A stretch of DNA of 64,000 nucleotides from Glycine soja (Eukaryota > Streptophyta > Magnoliopsida > Fabales > Fabaceae). The position numbers were made by a program, and so were the translations under genes. The stretch is taken from NCBI RefSeq assembly GCF_004193775.1, contig NC_041019.1, positions 40,382,966 to 40,446,965 on the forward strand. Direction: 5' to 3'. Positions 31,394 through 43,222 of this stretch are shown here, in pieces. The notes below the pieces were generated by a model. The model was not told the origin of the DNA. It did not search any database and saw only the letters and a program-made list of their open reading frames with translations. Numbering within the stretch: position 1 is the first letter of the stretch; each line of letters opens with the position of its first letter.

Positions 31394-34300
31394 ATTATGC
31401 TCGCTGCGTAAATGTCGGGGCGTTCCTCCACTCGCCAATTTCCCAGCTGGAAATCAGGAGGGCATGGTCGTACCAAATCCAATGTACTTGGAACATCATC
31501 TTCGTATATCGCGACCACTTGACCTTCGTCCCCCAGACCCGCGCTTATAAAGCTTCTACTTATGTGGCAGGGCAGGCCTCCTTCACCTTCTTGTCTCAAC
31601 CGCGAGCTTTGACTACCGTTCTTCCTTCCCGCGATGCTTCTCTTTATATCTGCCTGAGTGGGCTTATAGCCTAACCCATACTTCCCACGATTTCCTTTGG
31701 CATTTATCAGGCTAGTTATGCCGCCGCTGTCTTTGCCTAAACTCATTCCGGGTTCGTAACCGTTCCCCAACATAACTCGGGCCATCATTACGGCTGCATC
31801 GGACAGACAAGCTTGCCCCGAGAAGGAATCCACGGAGGAAATGCTTACCACCTCGAAAGACTGGAAAGCGGTTTCTAATGACTCCTCAACGGCCTCCACA
31901 TACGGCATAGAGGATGGGCAGCTCACCAAGATGTCTTCCTCGCCTGATACGATGACCAGATGCCCTTCCACTACGAATTTCAACTTTTGGTGGAGTGTAG
32001 AGGGAACAACTCCCACTGAGTGGATCCATGGACGCCCCAACAGACAGCTGTAGGGGGGGTTAATGTCCATTATTTGGAAGGTAACTTGGCATGTGTGAGG
32101 GCCTATCTGTACTGGGAGATCGATCTCTCCCCTAACCTCTCGGCGGGTGCCGTCGAAGGCATGAACCACCATTGAACTTGGCTTTAAGTGGGAGGCATTG
32201 AATGGTAATTTCTCCAAAGTGCTCTTGGGCATCACGTTTAAACTGGAACCATTATCGATTAGCACTTTGGCTACGATATGGTCCATACACTTGACTGATA
32301 CGTGCAAAGCTTTATTATGCCCTCTCCCCTCAGCGGGGATTTCTTCTTCGGCGAAGGCGAGATAGTTGTTGGCAGTGATATTATTGACCAGCCCTCCGAA
32401 ACCTTCTACCGAGATGTCTTGGGCCACATGGGCCTCGTTCAGAACTTTTATTAGCAGAGCTCGATGAGGCTCGGAGCTCATGAGTAACTCCAACAGCGAG
32501 ACCCTGGCCGGAGTTTTGTTGAGCTGTTCGATAACCTTGAATTCGCTCTGCTGAATTATACGGAGGAACTCACTGGCTTCCTCTAGCGACACCTCCTTTT
32601 TACCATCCTTTTTCTCTGGAAGACCTTTCGCCGGAATATCTTTATTCGAAGCGTGGGGTGCTTCACCATCTTGTTCCTCCACCACTTTTCCTTTCCCCTT
32701 GACGCTCGCGGGTTGGACTGGTAGGTCCGGAGGCGCAAACACACGACCGCTACGGGTCACACCACTCAGTCCCGTGATATTTGTTACCTTAGCCAACAAC
32801 GAGCTGACATCGGTGGCTTCTTCTTCCTTCTCCCTTGGAGGTGTATATCTCCATGGGACTGCGTGGCTATTTTGGTATGGGAAAGGAACAGGTTTAGCTG
32901 CTAAGGGGTGTCCGGTTTTTGCGAAGCTGTGCCCTTGGTGAAGTATATCACCAAGGGTTTGGGCTTCGCAACACTGCTCCCATCCGTGGACTGCATGCAT
33001 ATATGCTGCTCTTCTCTTCCTTCACTGCCAACTTCCAGTCGACCTTGATCTATCATCTGCTGTAACAATTCCTCTACTCCCAAACACGTTTCTATGTCAT
33101 GCAGCTCATCGGAATGCAACAAACAGGAATCCTCCTTACGCCCACTATGGGGAATCACACCTCCCTTTTGTAGGGCCTCAAAGATAAACCTCCTAGGGGT
33201 TGCCACATCCTTTAAAGGTTTAGACCTACGCGGCCTATCGAACTCAACGGCGTTAACCGCTCCCCCTCCATGATTGGCGAGCGGGTTGGTTCTCACATTG
33301 GGCCGATCCTCTTGGAAAGTCAGCCATCCGGCATCTATCAAATGTTGGACCTTGTATTTAAGGGCCAAGCATTTTTCAATGGAATGCCCCGGGACACCCC
33401 CATGGTACTTGCAAGTTGCGTTAGGGTCATACCACTTTGGGAAAGGAGGTTGGATGACCTTTCCGGGAGTTACCACGGCCAAATGGTTGGCGATGAGGGA
33501 CGGCAAGAGGTCTTCGTACGTCATTGGGAGTGGGGTGAATTCTTGAAATGGCCTCGGAGGGAAGTTCCTTGTTGCGTTGGAATTACCGGCCGAGCGAGTT
33601 GTGTTCGGAGTTGGAACTTGGGGAGCTTCCCTCTGGGTGGGTGCCTTAGGCTGCACAGGTGCTGAACTAGAGGCGTTCCCGGTATGAGCCGAGAAGCTCG
33701 GGTGATGTTGCACATACTGATGGGTACCATGAGGTGTCTGCGGGGATTTGACCCACGCGGGTGTTGTAGAGATGGCATGGGCATCTCCTTCCTTCCTTTT
33801 TGCCCCCGTTGTCCCGATTCTTTTGGCATTCGCACTCGTGGAGGAAATGTAATCGAACTTTCCTCTTTTTAACCCTACCTCGATTCTTTCCCCGGCGAAC
33901 ACTAGGTCCGCGAAGCAGGACGGCATGTAACCTATTAGCTTCTCATAATAGAACACTGGCAGAGTGTCTACCATCATGGTGATCATCTCTCTTTCTACCA
34001 TGGGAGGAGCCATTTGTGCCGCTAGGTCTCTCCACCGCTGTGCGTATTCTTTAAAGGTTTCGCCCTCTTTCTTGAACATATTCTGCAGCTGAGTGCGATC
34101 GGGAGCCATATCGGAATTATACTGGTATTGCCTTAGGAAGGCAGTAATCAGATCCTTCCAAGTACGGATACGGGAAGCTTCCAAATTAGTGTACCAAACT
34201 ACCACGGCTCCGGCCAAGCTATCTTGAAAAAAGTGTATTAATAGCTTCTCATCCTTAGAGTGTGCGCCCATCTTGCGACAGTACATCTTGAGATTGTTTT

Positions 34301-34991
34301 TGGGACAAGTTGTCCCTTTATACTTGTCGAAGTCCGGTACCTTGAACTTCGGGGGGATAACAACATCGGGTACTAAGCAAAGATCCGTCATGTCTGCGAA
34401 CGGATAGTCCCCAAATCCTTCCACGGCTCTCAATCTCTCCTCGAGGAGATCGAGCTTCCTCCTTTCTTCAGTTGCCGGGGGCGGTCCTTCCGTGGACAAA
34501 ACTATTGGTTGTGTCGTGATGTTGGGCTGAGGCAACGTGCTGGGTGCCGGTCCTTCGGGGATCGGGGGATAGAACTCGACATCCCTTCGAGCATAGTCTT
34601 GAGGGTCTTTGTGGACCTCATCGGGCTGTTGAGGAGGTTCTCTTTCAAGGACGGGAGAAGCAATATGGCCCGCATCGTCTTGCAGGACGGGTGGTGAGTA
34701 GTTGGGCGGCAATCCATAAGGGTAAGCCGCTCGGTTGTATCCCAGATGAGGGTTGCCATCGTGCCCCAGTGTGTCCCTTCCCCGTCCTACTATGTTTGAG
34801 GGAGGATGGTGCGCAGTTGCCAAGAGAGTTGGGTCTGCTTCGGCAGCCGAACTGACAGCGGCAGCGGTGGCCACGTTTTTCTCCATGAGCTGCCTCATTC
34901 CTAACATGGCTTCCATTATGGAAGCCATTTGTTCTTTCAGAGCCGACATGTCGGCTTTCATATGTTCCTGTGTCTCCTCTTGATCACCCAT
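31390..34991 (-). pseudogene. gag: gag-protease of element B, one frameshift
   Basis: Starts MGDQEETQEHMKADMSALK at 34991. The frame is open upstream to about 35168 as well, with RHPYRTRSKSR before the ATG, as in A. Gag has a central capsid-like region and the zinc knuckle CKYHGGVPGHSIEKC (CX2HX5HX4C) near residue 525. One missing base near 32950 gives a stop at 32901; the protease part continues in another frame to 31390, with LIDNGSSLNVMP near 32250. A G-patch-like segment (GNGYEPGMSLGKD..GKYGLGYKP, about 31775-31660) follows. A lacks this frameshift, so I take it as a mutation, not programmed shifting. Confidence 0.9.
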
Positions 34992-35225
34992 CGTTCTAGA
35001 TTTGGATCTGGTGCGATAGGGATGCCTTGTGGCGCGTTTAGTTATGGTGTTTTTCCCTAAAAAACCAAACGTGAGGAGTGGGTAAAGAAAGAAAAAATGC
35101 ATGCTAAAGATAAAATGCAGGAGTGATTTGATTCGCACAAGCTTTTTGGAGTAGAAACATGGGACCAACTCATTTTATTTCAGAAAGTCGTATCTAGTCA
35201 AGGTCTGAGAGACCATACAAGTTTT
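34992..35225 (-). other. Spacer between ORF1 and gag in element B
   Basis: About 234 bp. On the minus strand TTTGGTTTTTTAG ends at 35057, 66 bp before the gag ATG; this matches the acceptor-like site in A. Confidence 0.5.
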
Positions 35226-37100
35226 CTAGCGATTTCTAATTATGTGGGCCATTAAGTCTATCATATGCTGACAATAGCCAAGAAGCCCATGAATTTCTTC
35301 GGGGGCGGAGTAAGTGTCCGCCATTGCCTTGGCCTTGGCTAACAATCGGGGAAGTTCTTGACTCCCGTTCAAGGTAAGAGCAAACCGATCCATCCACATG
35401 GTTGCCTCTTGGTGTAAAGAGTCAATCACCCTTCCTCTAGCCTCTTTTTTCGCGTATACTTGGGCATACTCGTCCGCGACCCTATGCTCGTGGGCCGTGG
35501 CTAGACCTAACTCTTCTTGGTACTTGGCGATGATAGCTAGCATGTTGGTCTCCGTCTCGCATAAACGCTGAGACAAGCTCCTTTTGGACCTTGAACAGGC
35601 CACTAACTCCTCTTTCATGACCATGCTATGTGCTCGCGACTGGTCCCTCTCTTCCCTTCGCAGCTTGAGTTCATTGTTGCTACCCCACAGAGCTCCGCGA
35701 AATTTGTTATGGCCATACTCTTCCTTGCGAGCCCTCTTGGCCTCTTGTTCAAGGGCTCTTGCGGTAGTTGCATTCTCTTCCCGTAATCCGGCACACTCCT
35801 TCCGGATGTGTGTAGTGGCCAACTTGAACTTCTCCTTGGCAAGTTTCGCCTTTCCTAACTCGCTTTTGAGAGCTTGGACTTCTTCGTCCTCTTCCGGTGC
35901 TTCAAAACTCTCTTCGCTGACGACTTTTAACTTGGCGAGCCAATCTAAACCTCGTATATGAACTTTCAGCCATTCATGGTAACCACCAATGATGCCATTA
36001 CGAATGCCCCTAAGTTCTTGATCTTTCCTTAACGGGGTTTCCCACGCCTTATGGATTCTTTGTATAGCCTTGAAATTTTGCGCGCCGAAATCCCCCACAA
36101 GGAAAGGAGACATGCTTTCTTCCGTCGGTGCTCCCCTCATGGGGTACCCTAGTTGTCTTATAGCGAGCGCGGGATTGTAGTTAATACAACCCCTCGTTCC
36201 TATCAGCGGAATGTTTGGGTACCCTCCACATGAGAAAAGGACTCCCTCCTTTCCTTCCTTCCATCGGGGGAACCAATTGATTGTTCTACCTCCTATCCCA
36301 GCCAAAAGCTGGTCCCAATCTATTCTTCTCTTTTCAGTACACGAGCGATGGCTCTGGAGCGGACATGGATGCCTCGTGTCTTGCTGGAACAGGTGTGAAA
36401 CCAACCAAACACAGAGGGCGGGCAAGCAACAGATGATCCGTGCGCTACTCTTTTCGCACCTTCGGTTAAATGTGTCAAATAAATCTGCCAAGACAGCTAC
36501 CACCGGACTTTCCTTGCTATGGTGGTATGCAAGGAAAGCGTCGATTACGGCTAGGTCCACCAAACCATCTACGTTTGGAAAGAGGACGACCCCAAAAATT
36601 AGCAAAGCTAACACATCCATAAACGGGACCCAATCTCCTTGATTGGCCATACCCCTCGCCTTGTCTTCTAGGTACTTCCGTGGTAGGCCCGCTATGCCGT
36701 TTCGAGTCTGTTTTATGCGGTCCAAACCTCTTGCTGAATCCTTGACCACAGTTGCAATTCTGCTCAAAGAGGGGAGACACCCGGAGGAAAGGTATGGTTT
36801 TCTTCCCCCGAGAGGACATCCTAGAATTTCCTCAAATTCTTCAATGGTTGGTACCAATTGGAAGTCTCCGAACGTGAAGCATCTCAAAGGCTGGTCGTAG
36901 TATTGGGTGAGTGATGCAATGGCTTCTATGGATACCTCTGCTATGGTCAACTCTAAGATCTTTCCGTAAGTCTTGCGGAAGGCTTGCATTTGGAGAGGTT
37001 CCATCAACCGCCCTAATTCCTTGATGCTGGTGGTATCTAGGCCTTTAACCTTGACTTGGTAAAACCTCTTTTTAAGCGAAGGCTTTTGACTTGATCCCAT
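35226..37100 (-). CDS. ORF1 of element B, intact plant-mobile-domain-like protein
   Basis: 624 aa, fully open, the only complete long ORF in the window. It starts MGSSQKPSLKKRFYQVKVKG. Residues about 65-100 (QYYDQPLRCFTFGDF..EEFEEILGCPLGGR) resemble the plant mobile domain core of host PMD proteins such as MAIL1 and MAIN; this is pattern memory, not a search. Residues about 100-350 keep the PLRKD..WLKVH type of blocks seen in A and C. Residues about 385-545 are a charged coiled coil (EEDEEVQALKSELGKAKLAKEK onward). The end is MAHIIRNR. It lies between PBS and gag, as in Tat/Ogre elements. The start ATG follows TTTCACTTTAG by six bases. Role unknown; the coiled coil suggests oligomer formation. 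Confidence 0.9.
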   Translation of the reverse strand: MGSSQKPSLKKRFYQVKVKGLDTTSIKELGRLMEPLQMQAFRKTYGKILELTIAEVSIEAIASLTQYYDQPLRCFTFGDFQLVPTIEEFEEILGCPLGGRKPYLSSGCLPSLSRIATVVKDSARGLDRIKQTRNGIAGLPRKYLEDKARGMANQGDWVPFMDVLALLIFGVVLFPNVDGLVDLAVIDAFLAYHHSKESPVVAVLADLFDTFNRRCEKSSARIICCLPALCVWLVSHLFQQDTRHPCPLQSHRSCTEKRRIDWDQLLAGIGGRTINWFPRWKEGKEGVLFSCGGYPNIPLIGTRGCINYNPALAIRQLGYPMRGAPTEESMSPFLVGDFGAQNFKAIQRIHKAWETPLRKDQELRGIRNGIIGGYHEWLKVHIRGLDWLAKLKVVSEESFEAPEEDEEVQALKSELGKAKLAKEKFKLATTHIRKECAGLREENATTARALEQEAKRARKEEYGHNKFRGALWGSNNELKLRREERDQSRAHSMVMKEELVACSRSKRSLSQRLCETETNMLAIIAKYQEELGLATAHEHRVADEYAQVYAKKEARGRVIDSLHQEATMWMDRFALTLNGSQELPRLLAKAKAMADTYSAPEEIHGLLGYCQHMIDLMAHIIRNR

Positions 37101-37948
37101 GTTTTACTAAAGTGAAACAAAAAGCTGGTGCAAATCAAAACTCTGATATCTCATGGATGGAATGGATGAATGCATGAAGGAATGCATATGACACAGATGC
37201 AATTTAAGAATGCGGGTGCCCGGGACATTGTCTCCTTCTTAGACACAACGTCTAGGGGTAGCAAAGTGCCTCAATGTATGTATTTAAAACGGTGACCCGG
37301 ACCCTCCGTTGATTTGTCTATAGAGGGGATCAAGACAGGACCCATATGCGATGCATATGCAAAAGGCGCAATGCAGGAATGTACATAGTATGGCAATATT
37401 CACTGAACATAAGCAAAAGGGTATATGATACTTATGCATGGCAGTGTGAAAAATGGCACGCAGCGTATTTGCTCCGTGCCCCTATTTAAGGGACCTATAA
37501 GGGAGAGAACTAACTAGGCATTTAGTGATAACCCCCAAGGTAGTCATATCTCTCTTGATGGTCTCTAGAGGTATCATCCCCTTCGAAGAACATACTGCAG
37601 CAGTAGGGACTACTAGCAACAATATGTTTTCAAAGAGAAAAACTCTAGATGAGGGTTCACTGTAATCAAGCAAGTCGGAGACCTTGCATGACCACGGATT
37701 CACCTCCACTCCTTATGTTCCCACGAACTCGGGTATAAGGCCCTTTTTCAACTCACCGTGTGTGCAAATAGTGTTGGTGTTTGTGTGCATCAAATGAATG
37801 AATATTTACCTCATGCATACATTTTAAAACGCACTAAAAATAACAAAGAGTTTATATACACAAGAACATAATGAAGGGAAACCAACAAAGGGGTAAGTCA
37901 TGATAAAACATTGCACAAGATTAAATGGCCTAACTCTCTAAAAATAGT
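37101..37948 (-). other. Leader of element B between PBS and ORF1
   Basis: Noncoding, alignable with the leaders of A and C. A pyrimidine-AG (TTTCACTTTAG, minus strand) ends about six bases before the ORF1 ATG. Confidence 0.6.
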
Positions 37949-37965
37949 CCCCACTGGAGTCGCCA
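37949..37965 (-). promoter_or_regulatory. Primer binding site of element B
   Basis: Minus strand TGGCGACTCCAGTGGGG, two bases from the 5' LTR; differs from A and C at the ninth to eleventh bases only. Confidence 0.85.
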
Positions 37966-37967
37966 AC

Positions 37968-39591
37968 TGTCGCAACCTACCCTTCGGCGGGAGGGCGACG
38001 CGAGGGCTCACGGGTGCGTGTTCCATGAAAGGAATACGCGCGGAGTCGCCACCAACGTTTATTTGAGGAAAACGTCGGAAAAACCGGAAAAGACGTGATC
38101 TACGAACTTTTAAGTGAAAGGTTCGGGAGTTGTATTTACGCACGGGGAAGGTATTAGCACCCCACACGTCCGTCACAAGGGACGGCAGCCTTTAATCGAA
38201 TGTGCAAACATGACTTTGATTTTTACGTTTCCCTTTTATGTCCTTATATCCTTTATACCCTTTTTATATTTTTCTCTTTTTGTGGTCGACAAGGGTGTTT
38301 CCCTTTGCTCCTACGTATTCCTCAATTGCGATGAGGAAATCAGACCTACGTAGTTCTTTTTTATCAAGTGATTCTTTTACTTAAAAGGTGATCATTTTAA
38401 GGCGTTGGACCTTGAAAATGATCCATTTTTACTTAGTAAGAAATTGAAATGATAAACTTCAAAAACCTATTTTTATGGACGAGCTTAACTAGGCGAGTTG
38501 ATTTTAGCCTTAGTTTCACTTTAGTTATTAGTCAATTCAATTAAGAATGAGAAATCCCAAAGAGAAAACGTCCGATTGATTTTTCGCTTTATTTTACCTA
38601 AAGACGTTTTTTTGGTTATTATATTATTATTTTACCTCTTTTTTGATTTCCAACGTGGTTACGGCACGACCGAACGGTCGGAATTCATTTTAACCGAAGT
38701 TAACGGATAATACAATTCAAACGATAGGTGGAAATTTATTTTATTTTTAGGTTAAGCGAGAAATGACTTAAATAAAATGGCTTAAGCACGTCAAAAGGGG
38801 TACGGAAAGTAAATGAAACGAGAATAAAAATACACGAAACACAATGTGGACCACCACGGGTACATAGAATGAATCGAAAAGCTTGGTTCGAGGTACTTAC
38901 CCGTTGAAGATCGAAGAACGAATGAAGAACGTCGAAGAACGGTCGAAACCTTCGCGAAATTCCTCACGGAAACATTACGGAAACGTTTCGGAAGCGCCTC
39001 GGCTTGGATTTTCTTTACGGAAACAATTTTTCCAAGCAAATTCGAAAGAGAGAGAAGTGCCTAAGGGGCTGAACCCTTTTTCACTTCACTTCTCCCCCTA
39101 TTTATAGAAAATTGGGGGAGAAGCTTGCCACCCAGCTCGCCCAGGCGAGCAGGGTTGCTTCCTCCAGAAGCAATAGCCTTCTGGAGGAATTTTCTGGAAG
39201 GCCCAAGTAGGCCTGGTTGTTATTTGCACCCTGATTTTTACTAAGTACACCCCCCTGCCCTTTTTTGGTGATTCTTTTTTCGTAAAGTTACGGAAACTTG
39301 TGAATTTCGTAACGATACTTGTTTTCTTTCCGTAATGTTACGGAACCTTGCGGATTACATAATCATCCCTTTTTTGACTTACGGAATGTTACAGAACCTC
39401 ACAAATTGTGCAACGATGCTTCCATTTGATTTTCGGTGTGTCACGGAACCTTACGGATTGTGCATCAATATTTTCTTTTGTTTTCCGGCATGTCCCGGAA
39501 TTTCACAAATTGCCTAATGATGGGTGCCAAGCACCAAACAAAAGTTGCATGTCATCAAGCAAAGGTCCCCGGACGAAATTAGGGTATGACA
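37968..39591 (-). mobile_element. 5' LTR of element B
   Basis: 1,624 bp, plus strand TGTCGCAACC to GGGTATGACA. TATA box at 39099-39106, CTACGTA module at 38282-38357. Compared with the 3' LTR it has an extra 11-bp unit (GGAAACATTAC, near 38968) and lacks a short GATGAAGAACG-type unit near 38915; other differences are single bases. Confidence 0.97.
39099..39106 (-). promoter_or_regulatory. TATA box of B 5' LTR
   Basis: TATAAATA on the minus strand; it should drive the element B transcript toward lower coordinates. Confidence 0.7.
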
Positions 39592-39596
39592 GCGCC

Positions 39597-41244
39597 AAAA
39601 ATAAGAAAAAGAAAGAAGCATTGTGAACAAATGTCGTGTCTATGTATACAAAGAAAAGAAAAGAGTTTTTTTTATATATGGAAAAGAAAAATGTGTATAG
39701 AAGGATTTTGTGTGTGTAAATAATGTGTGAAAAGAAATTCTTGTGTGTGTGAGCGACGAGTGTATATAAAGAAATTTTTGTATAAACTACGGGTGTGTGT
39801 TGGAAAAAATGAAAAAAAAAAAAGAAATCTTTGAACATGAATAGGGTTTGTATATAGACCGTGTTGATGTAAAGAGAAAGAATTTTAATGTGTGTGTATA
39901 CAGAAAAAGTTTGTCATGTATAGGCATGTAGGTGTACAAAGAAAGTTTTTCTCATAAATGGCAATAGATGTATAGTTTTTTGTAAACATAAAAAATGAAA
40001 CAAAAAGAAACAGAAAGAAAGACCTCAAAGGTCGGCATGTTATGGTCGTAGGAAGCGTAAATCATTCGTAGAGAGCAAACATATCTTTTGGAAACAAGGG
40101 ACTGACGCTAAGAGTTTATTTTCCTGAATAACCGAGATAAGAATGGATGGATTCATTGAACCGATGAAAGAACATAATTTGGAAATATTGGGTCTACTTG
40201 TGTAAATCCCAAGCCTTAGTATCACAAATGCCATAAACTGGATGCTTGAGTACCCACCTAGTTGTGGCCATGACTAATTTTGCACGTTGTTTCCAAATCA
40301 TCATTGCTACGCGTGCCTCGTGGAAATAATATGGAAATTCAACCCGAGACCAACACCTTGACACACGAATTTGTTTTGCCCCAGATATCAAGATCCGGCT
40401 CCCACGATGAAAAGACCATGTTGAGACACAACCTTAGGCTACTTTGAACCTTGGCCTATGAAAAGAATCCTCATCCTTTCCTCGAAGAAAATGATAGTAG
40501 AATCTCCTCATGGGAGAGCGAATAACGAATGCTGAAACCCAAATTCCTAAACAAAGATCGGAAAGGAAGAAATGAAAAGAAAGAAAAGAAAAGGAAAAGA
40601 AGGATTCCCGATCAAAGATTGGAAGAAAGTAAAAAGGAAAAGATTGGAGGAAGACAGAATAATTACCGGTCAATAAAAGAAAGAGAAGATAGAAGATCTT
40701 CGAACCAAATAAATTTTCGGTGAGGTAAATAACCGCCGGCAAAGAGGAAACCCATTTTTAAGTGGTTCTTCCTTTGGGATTGCCATTCAAAGTCGTTCTC
40801 GACTGGCGATATCCCGCCCCACCTAAACAAAGAGGAAAAGACTGAAACACCCAGCTTCCTCTCCAAAACACTACCTTCAAGAAAATCCTATTGGTCCATG
40901 ATCATGCGTGTGATCTTTTCATTCGATAGGAAATCGTGTGCAAAATAAAGTCATGGTACTGTTATGGTTTGGGATTAGGGTAAAACACTTGCCTGTGTGA
41001 GTTTTTATACACTATGAATGATTTATTCCCAGTTTCAGTTTGACCTGACGTTTCCCCTGAATGTTCATTTAAAAGCTAAATGTTGACATCCTGCCCTTCA
41101 TTTTCGATTACAAGGAAAATTGCTTTTGGCATGGGTATATTGTTTCTCTAAAATATGGTGCTCTCGCGAATGATTTATTTTTCTTTGCTAAAAGCATGTT
41201 TGCCTTTTTAGGTGGGAAAAACCCGGTGGACCATTCGGTCCTGC
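39597..41244 (+). other. Middle part of element A 3' UTR
   Basis: Continues from 20139 after the B insertion. 39600-40030 is A/G- and TGTG-rich; 40560-40710 is purine-rich (GAAAAGAAAG words) and is the counterpart of the pyrimidine stretches 23440-23610 in B and 52480-52660 in C on the other strand. No gene is seen. Confidence 0.6.
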
Positions 41245-43015
41245 CCACAAATCTTGTTCGGAGACCCATGAATTGATTGTCTAGTGTTGTTCATGTGTCC
41301 TCCACCATCGGGTCTGGAGCCCCACGAATTGATTGCCTAGCGTTGTTCATGCGTCCTCCACCATCGGGTCTGGAGCCCCGCGAATTGATTGCCTAGTGCT
41401 GTTCGCCTATCCTCCACCCTCAAAACTTATTTGGAGACCCATGAATTGATTGCCTAGCGTTGTTCATGCGTCCTCCACCATCGAGTCTGGAGCCCCGCGA
41501 ATTGATTGCCTAGTGCTGTTCGCCTATCCTCCACCCTCAAATCTTATTCGGAGACCCATGAATTGATTGCCTAGCGCTGTTCATGCGTCCTCCACCATCG
41601 AGTCTGGAGCCCCGCGAATTGATTGCCTAGCGCTGTTTGCTTATCCTCCACCCTCAAATCTTATTCGGAGACCCATGAATTGATTGCCTAGCGTTGTTCA
41701 TGCGTCCTCCACCATCAAGTCTGAAGCCCCGCGAATTGATTGCCTAGCGCTGTTCGCCTATCCTCCACCCTCAAATCTTATTCGGAGACCCATGAATTGA
41801 TTGCCTAGCGCTGTTCATGTATCCACCACCATCGAGTCTGGAGCCCCGCGAATTGATTGCCTAGCGCTGTTCGCCTATCCTCCACCCTCAAATCTTATTC
41901 GGAGACCCATGAATTGATTGCCTAGCGCTGTTCATGCGTCCTCCACCATCGAGTCTGGAGCCCCGCAAATTGATTGCCTAGCGCTGTTTGCTTATCCTCC
42001 ACCCTCAAATCTTATTCGGAGACCCATGAATTGATTGCCTAGCGTTGTTCATGCGTCCTCCACCATCAAGTCTGGAGCCCTGCGAATTGATTGCCTAGCG
42101 CTGTTCGCCTATCCTCCACCCTCAAATCTTATTCAGAGACCCATTAATTGATTGCCTAGCGCTGTTCATGCGTCCTCCACCATCGGGTCTGGAGCCCCGC
42201 AAATTGATTGCCTAGCGCTGTTCGCCTATCCTCCACCCTCAAATCTTATTCGGAGACCCATGAATTGATTGCCTAGCGCTGTTCATGCGTCCTCCACCAT
42301 CGAGTCTGGAGCCCCGCGAATTGATTGCCTAGCGCTGTTTGCCTATCCTCCACCCTCAAATCATATTCGGAGACCCATGAATTGATTGCCTAGCGCTGTT
42401 CATGCGTCCTCCACCGTCAGGTCTGAAGCCCCGCGAATTGATTGCCTAGCGCTGTTCGCCTATCCTCCACCCTCAAATCTTATTGGGAGACCCATGAATT
42501 GATTGCCTAGCGCTGTTCATGCGTCCTCCACCATCGGGTCTGGAGCCCCGCAAATTGATTGCCTAGCGCTGTTCGCCTATCCTCCACCCTCAAATCTTAT
42601 TCGGAGACCCATGAATTGATTGCCTAGCGCTGTTCATGCGTCCTCCACCATCGAGTCTGGAGCCCCGCGAATTGATTGCCTAGCGCTGTTTGCCTATCCT
42701 CCACCCTCAAATCATATTCGGAGACCCATGAATTGATTGCCTAGCGCTGTTCATGCGTCCTCCACCGTCAGGTCTGAAGCCCCGCGAATTGATTACCTAG
42801 CGCTGTTCGCCTATCCTCCACCCTCAAATCTTATTGGGAGACCCATGAATTGATTGCCTAGCGCTGTTCATGTATCCACCACCATCGAGTCTGGAGCCCC
42901 GCGAATTGATTGCCTAGCGCTGTTCGCCTATCCTCCACCCTCAAATCTTGTTCGGAGACCCTTGAATTGATTGCCTAGCGCTATTCATGTGTTCTCCACC
43001 ATCAAGCGCGGAGCC
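41245..43015 (+). repeat. 117-bp tandem array with 351-bp higher-order period, A 3' UTR
   Basis: About 15 units. The word ATGAATTGATTG recurs at 41441, 41558, 41675, 41792, 41909, 42026, 42143 (ATTAATTG), 42260, 42377, 42494, 42611, 42728 and 42845: exactly 117 bp each time. Each unit is two related halves of 58-59 bp. Marker variants recur at 351 bp (three units): GTTTGCTTATCC at 41635 and 41986, CATCAAGTCTG at 41713 and 42064, and the block 42143-42493 repeated at 42494-42844. The halves contain CATGAA..TTCATG or GCGAA..TTCGC inverted repeats around GATTGCCTAGCGCTG. Confidence 0.97.
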
Positions 43016-43222
43016 TTCGGTGACTGGGAAATGTGGAAATGTGGTTTTTGTTATTTTCCCGATCGGTTCCTTCGCCAAACATGTGTATATATGTATATTA
43101 TGGTATTGGTGTTTTTGTTGTTTGTGTTTGTTTTGTGTTGTGCAGAGAAAGAAGAAGGAGAGATGGGAGTCGTCATAGACTAATCACGGAAAGGGCGAAG
43201 ACGGAAGAAATCAGTGTTTTAT

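Larger units (their letters stand above)
20140..39591 (-). mobile_element. Element B: young Ogre-like Ty3/gypsy retrotransposon
   Basis: 19,452 bp on the minus strand, LTRs 37968-39591 (5') and 20140-21762 (3'), TSD GCGCC, inserted in the 3' UTR of element A. Order in its own direction: LTR, PBS, ORF1, gag-protease, intron, RT-RNase H-aRNase H-integrase, aORF with its own putative promoter and intron, 3' UTR with hairpin repeats, PPT, LTR. The LTRs are 1,623 and 1,624 bp and differ at few sites, so the insertion is recent. The coding frame is nevertheless damaged at several places. Confidence 0.97.

Noticed and set aside
32901..33000. Programmed frameshift between gag and protease in B
   Set aside because: Element A reads through this point in one frame; B simply lacks one base, and no slippery heptamer is evident.
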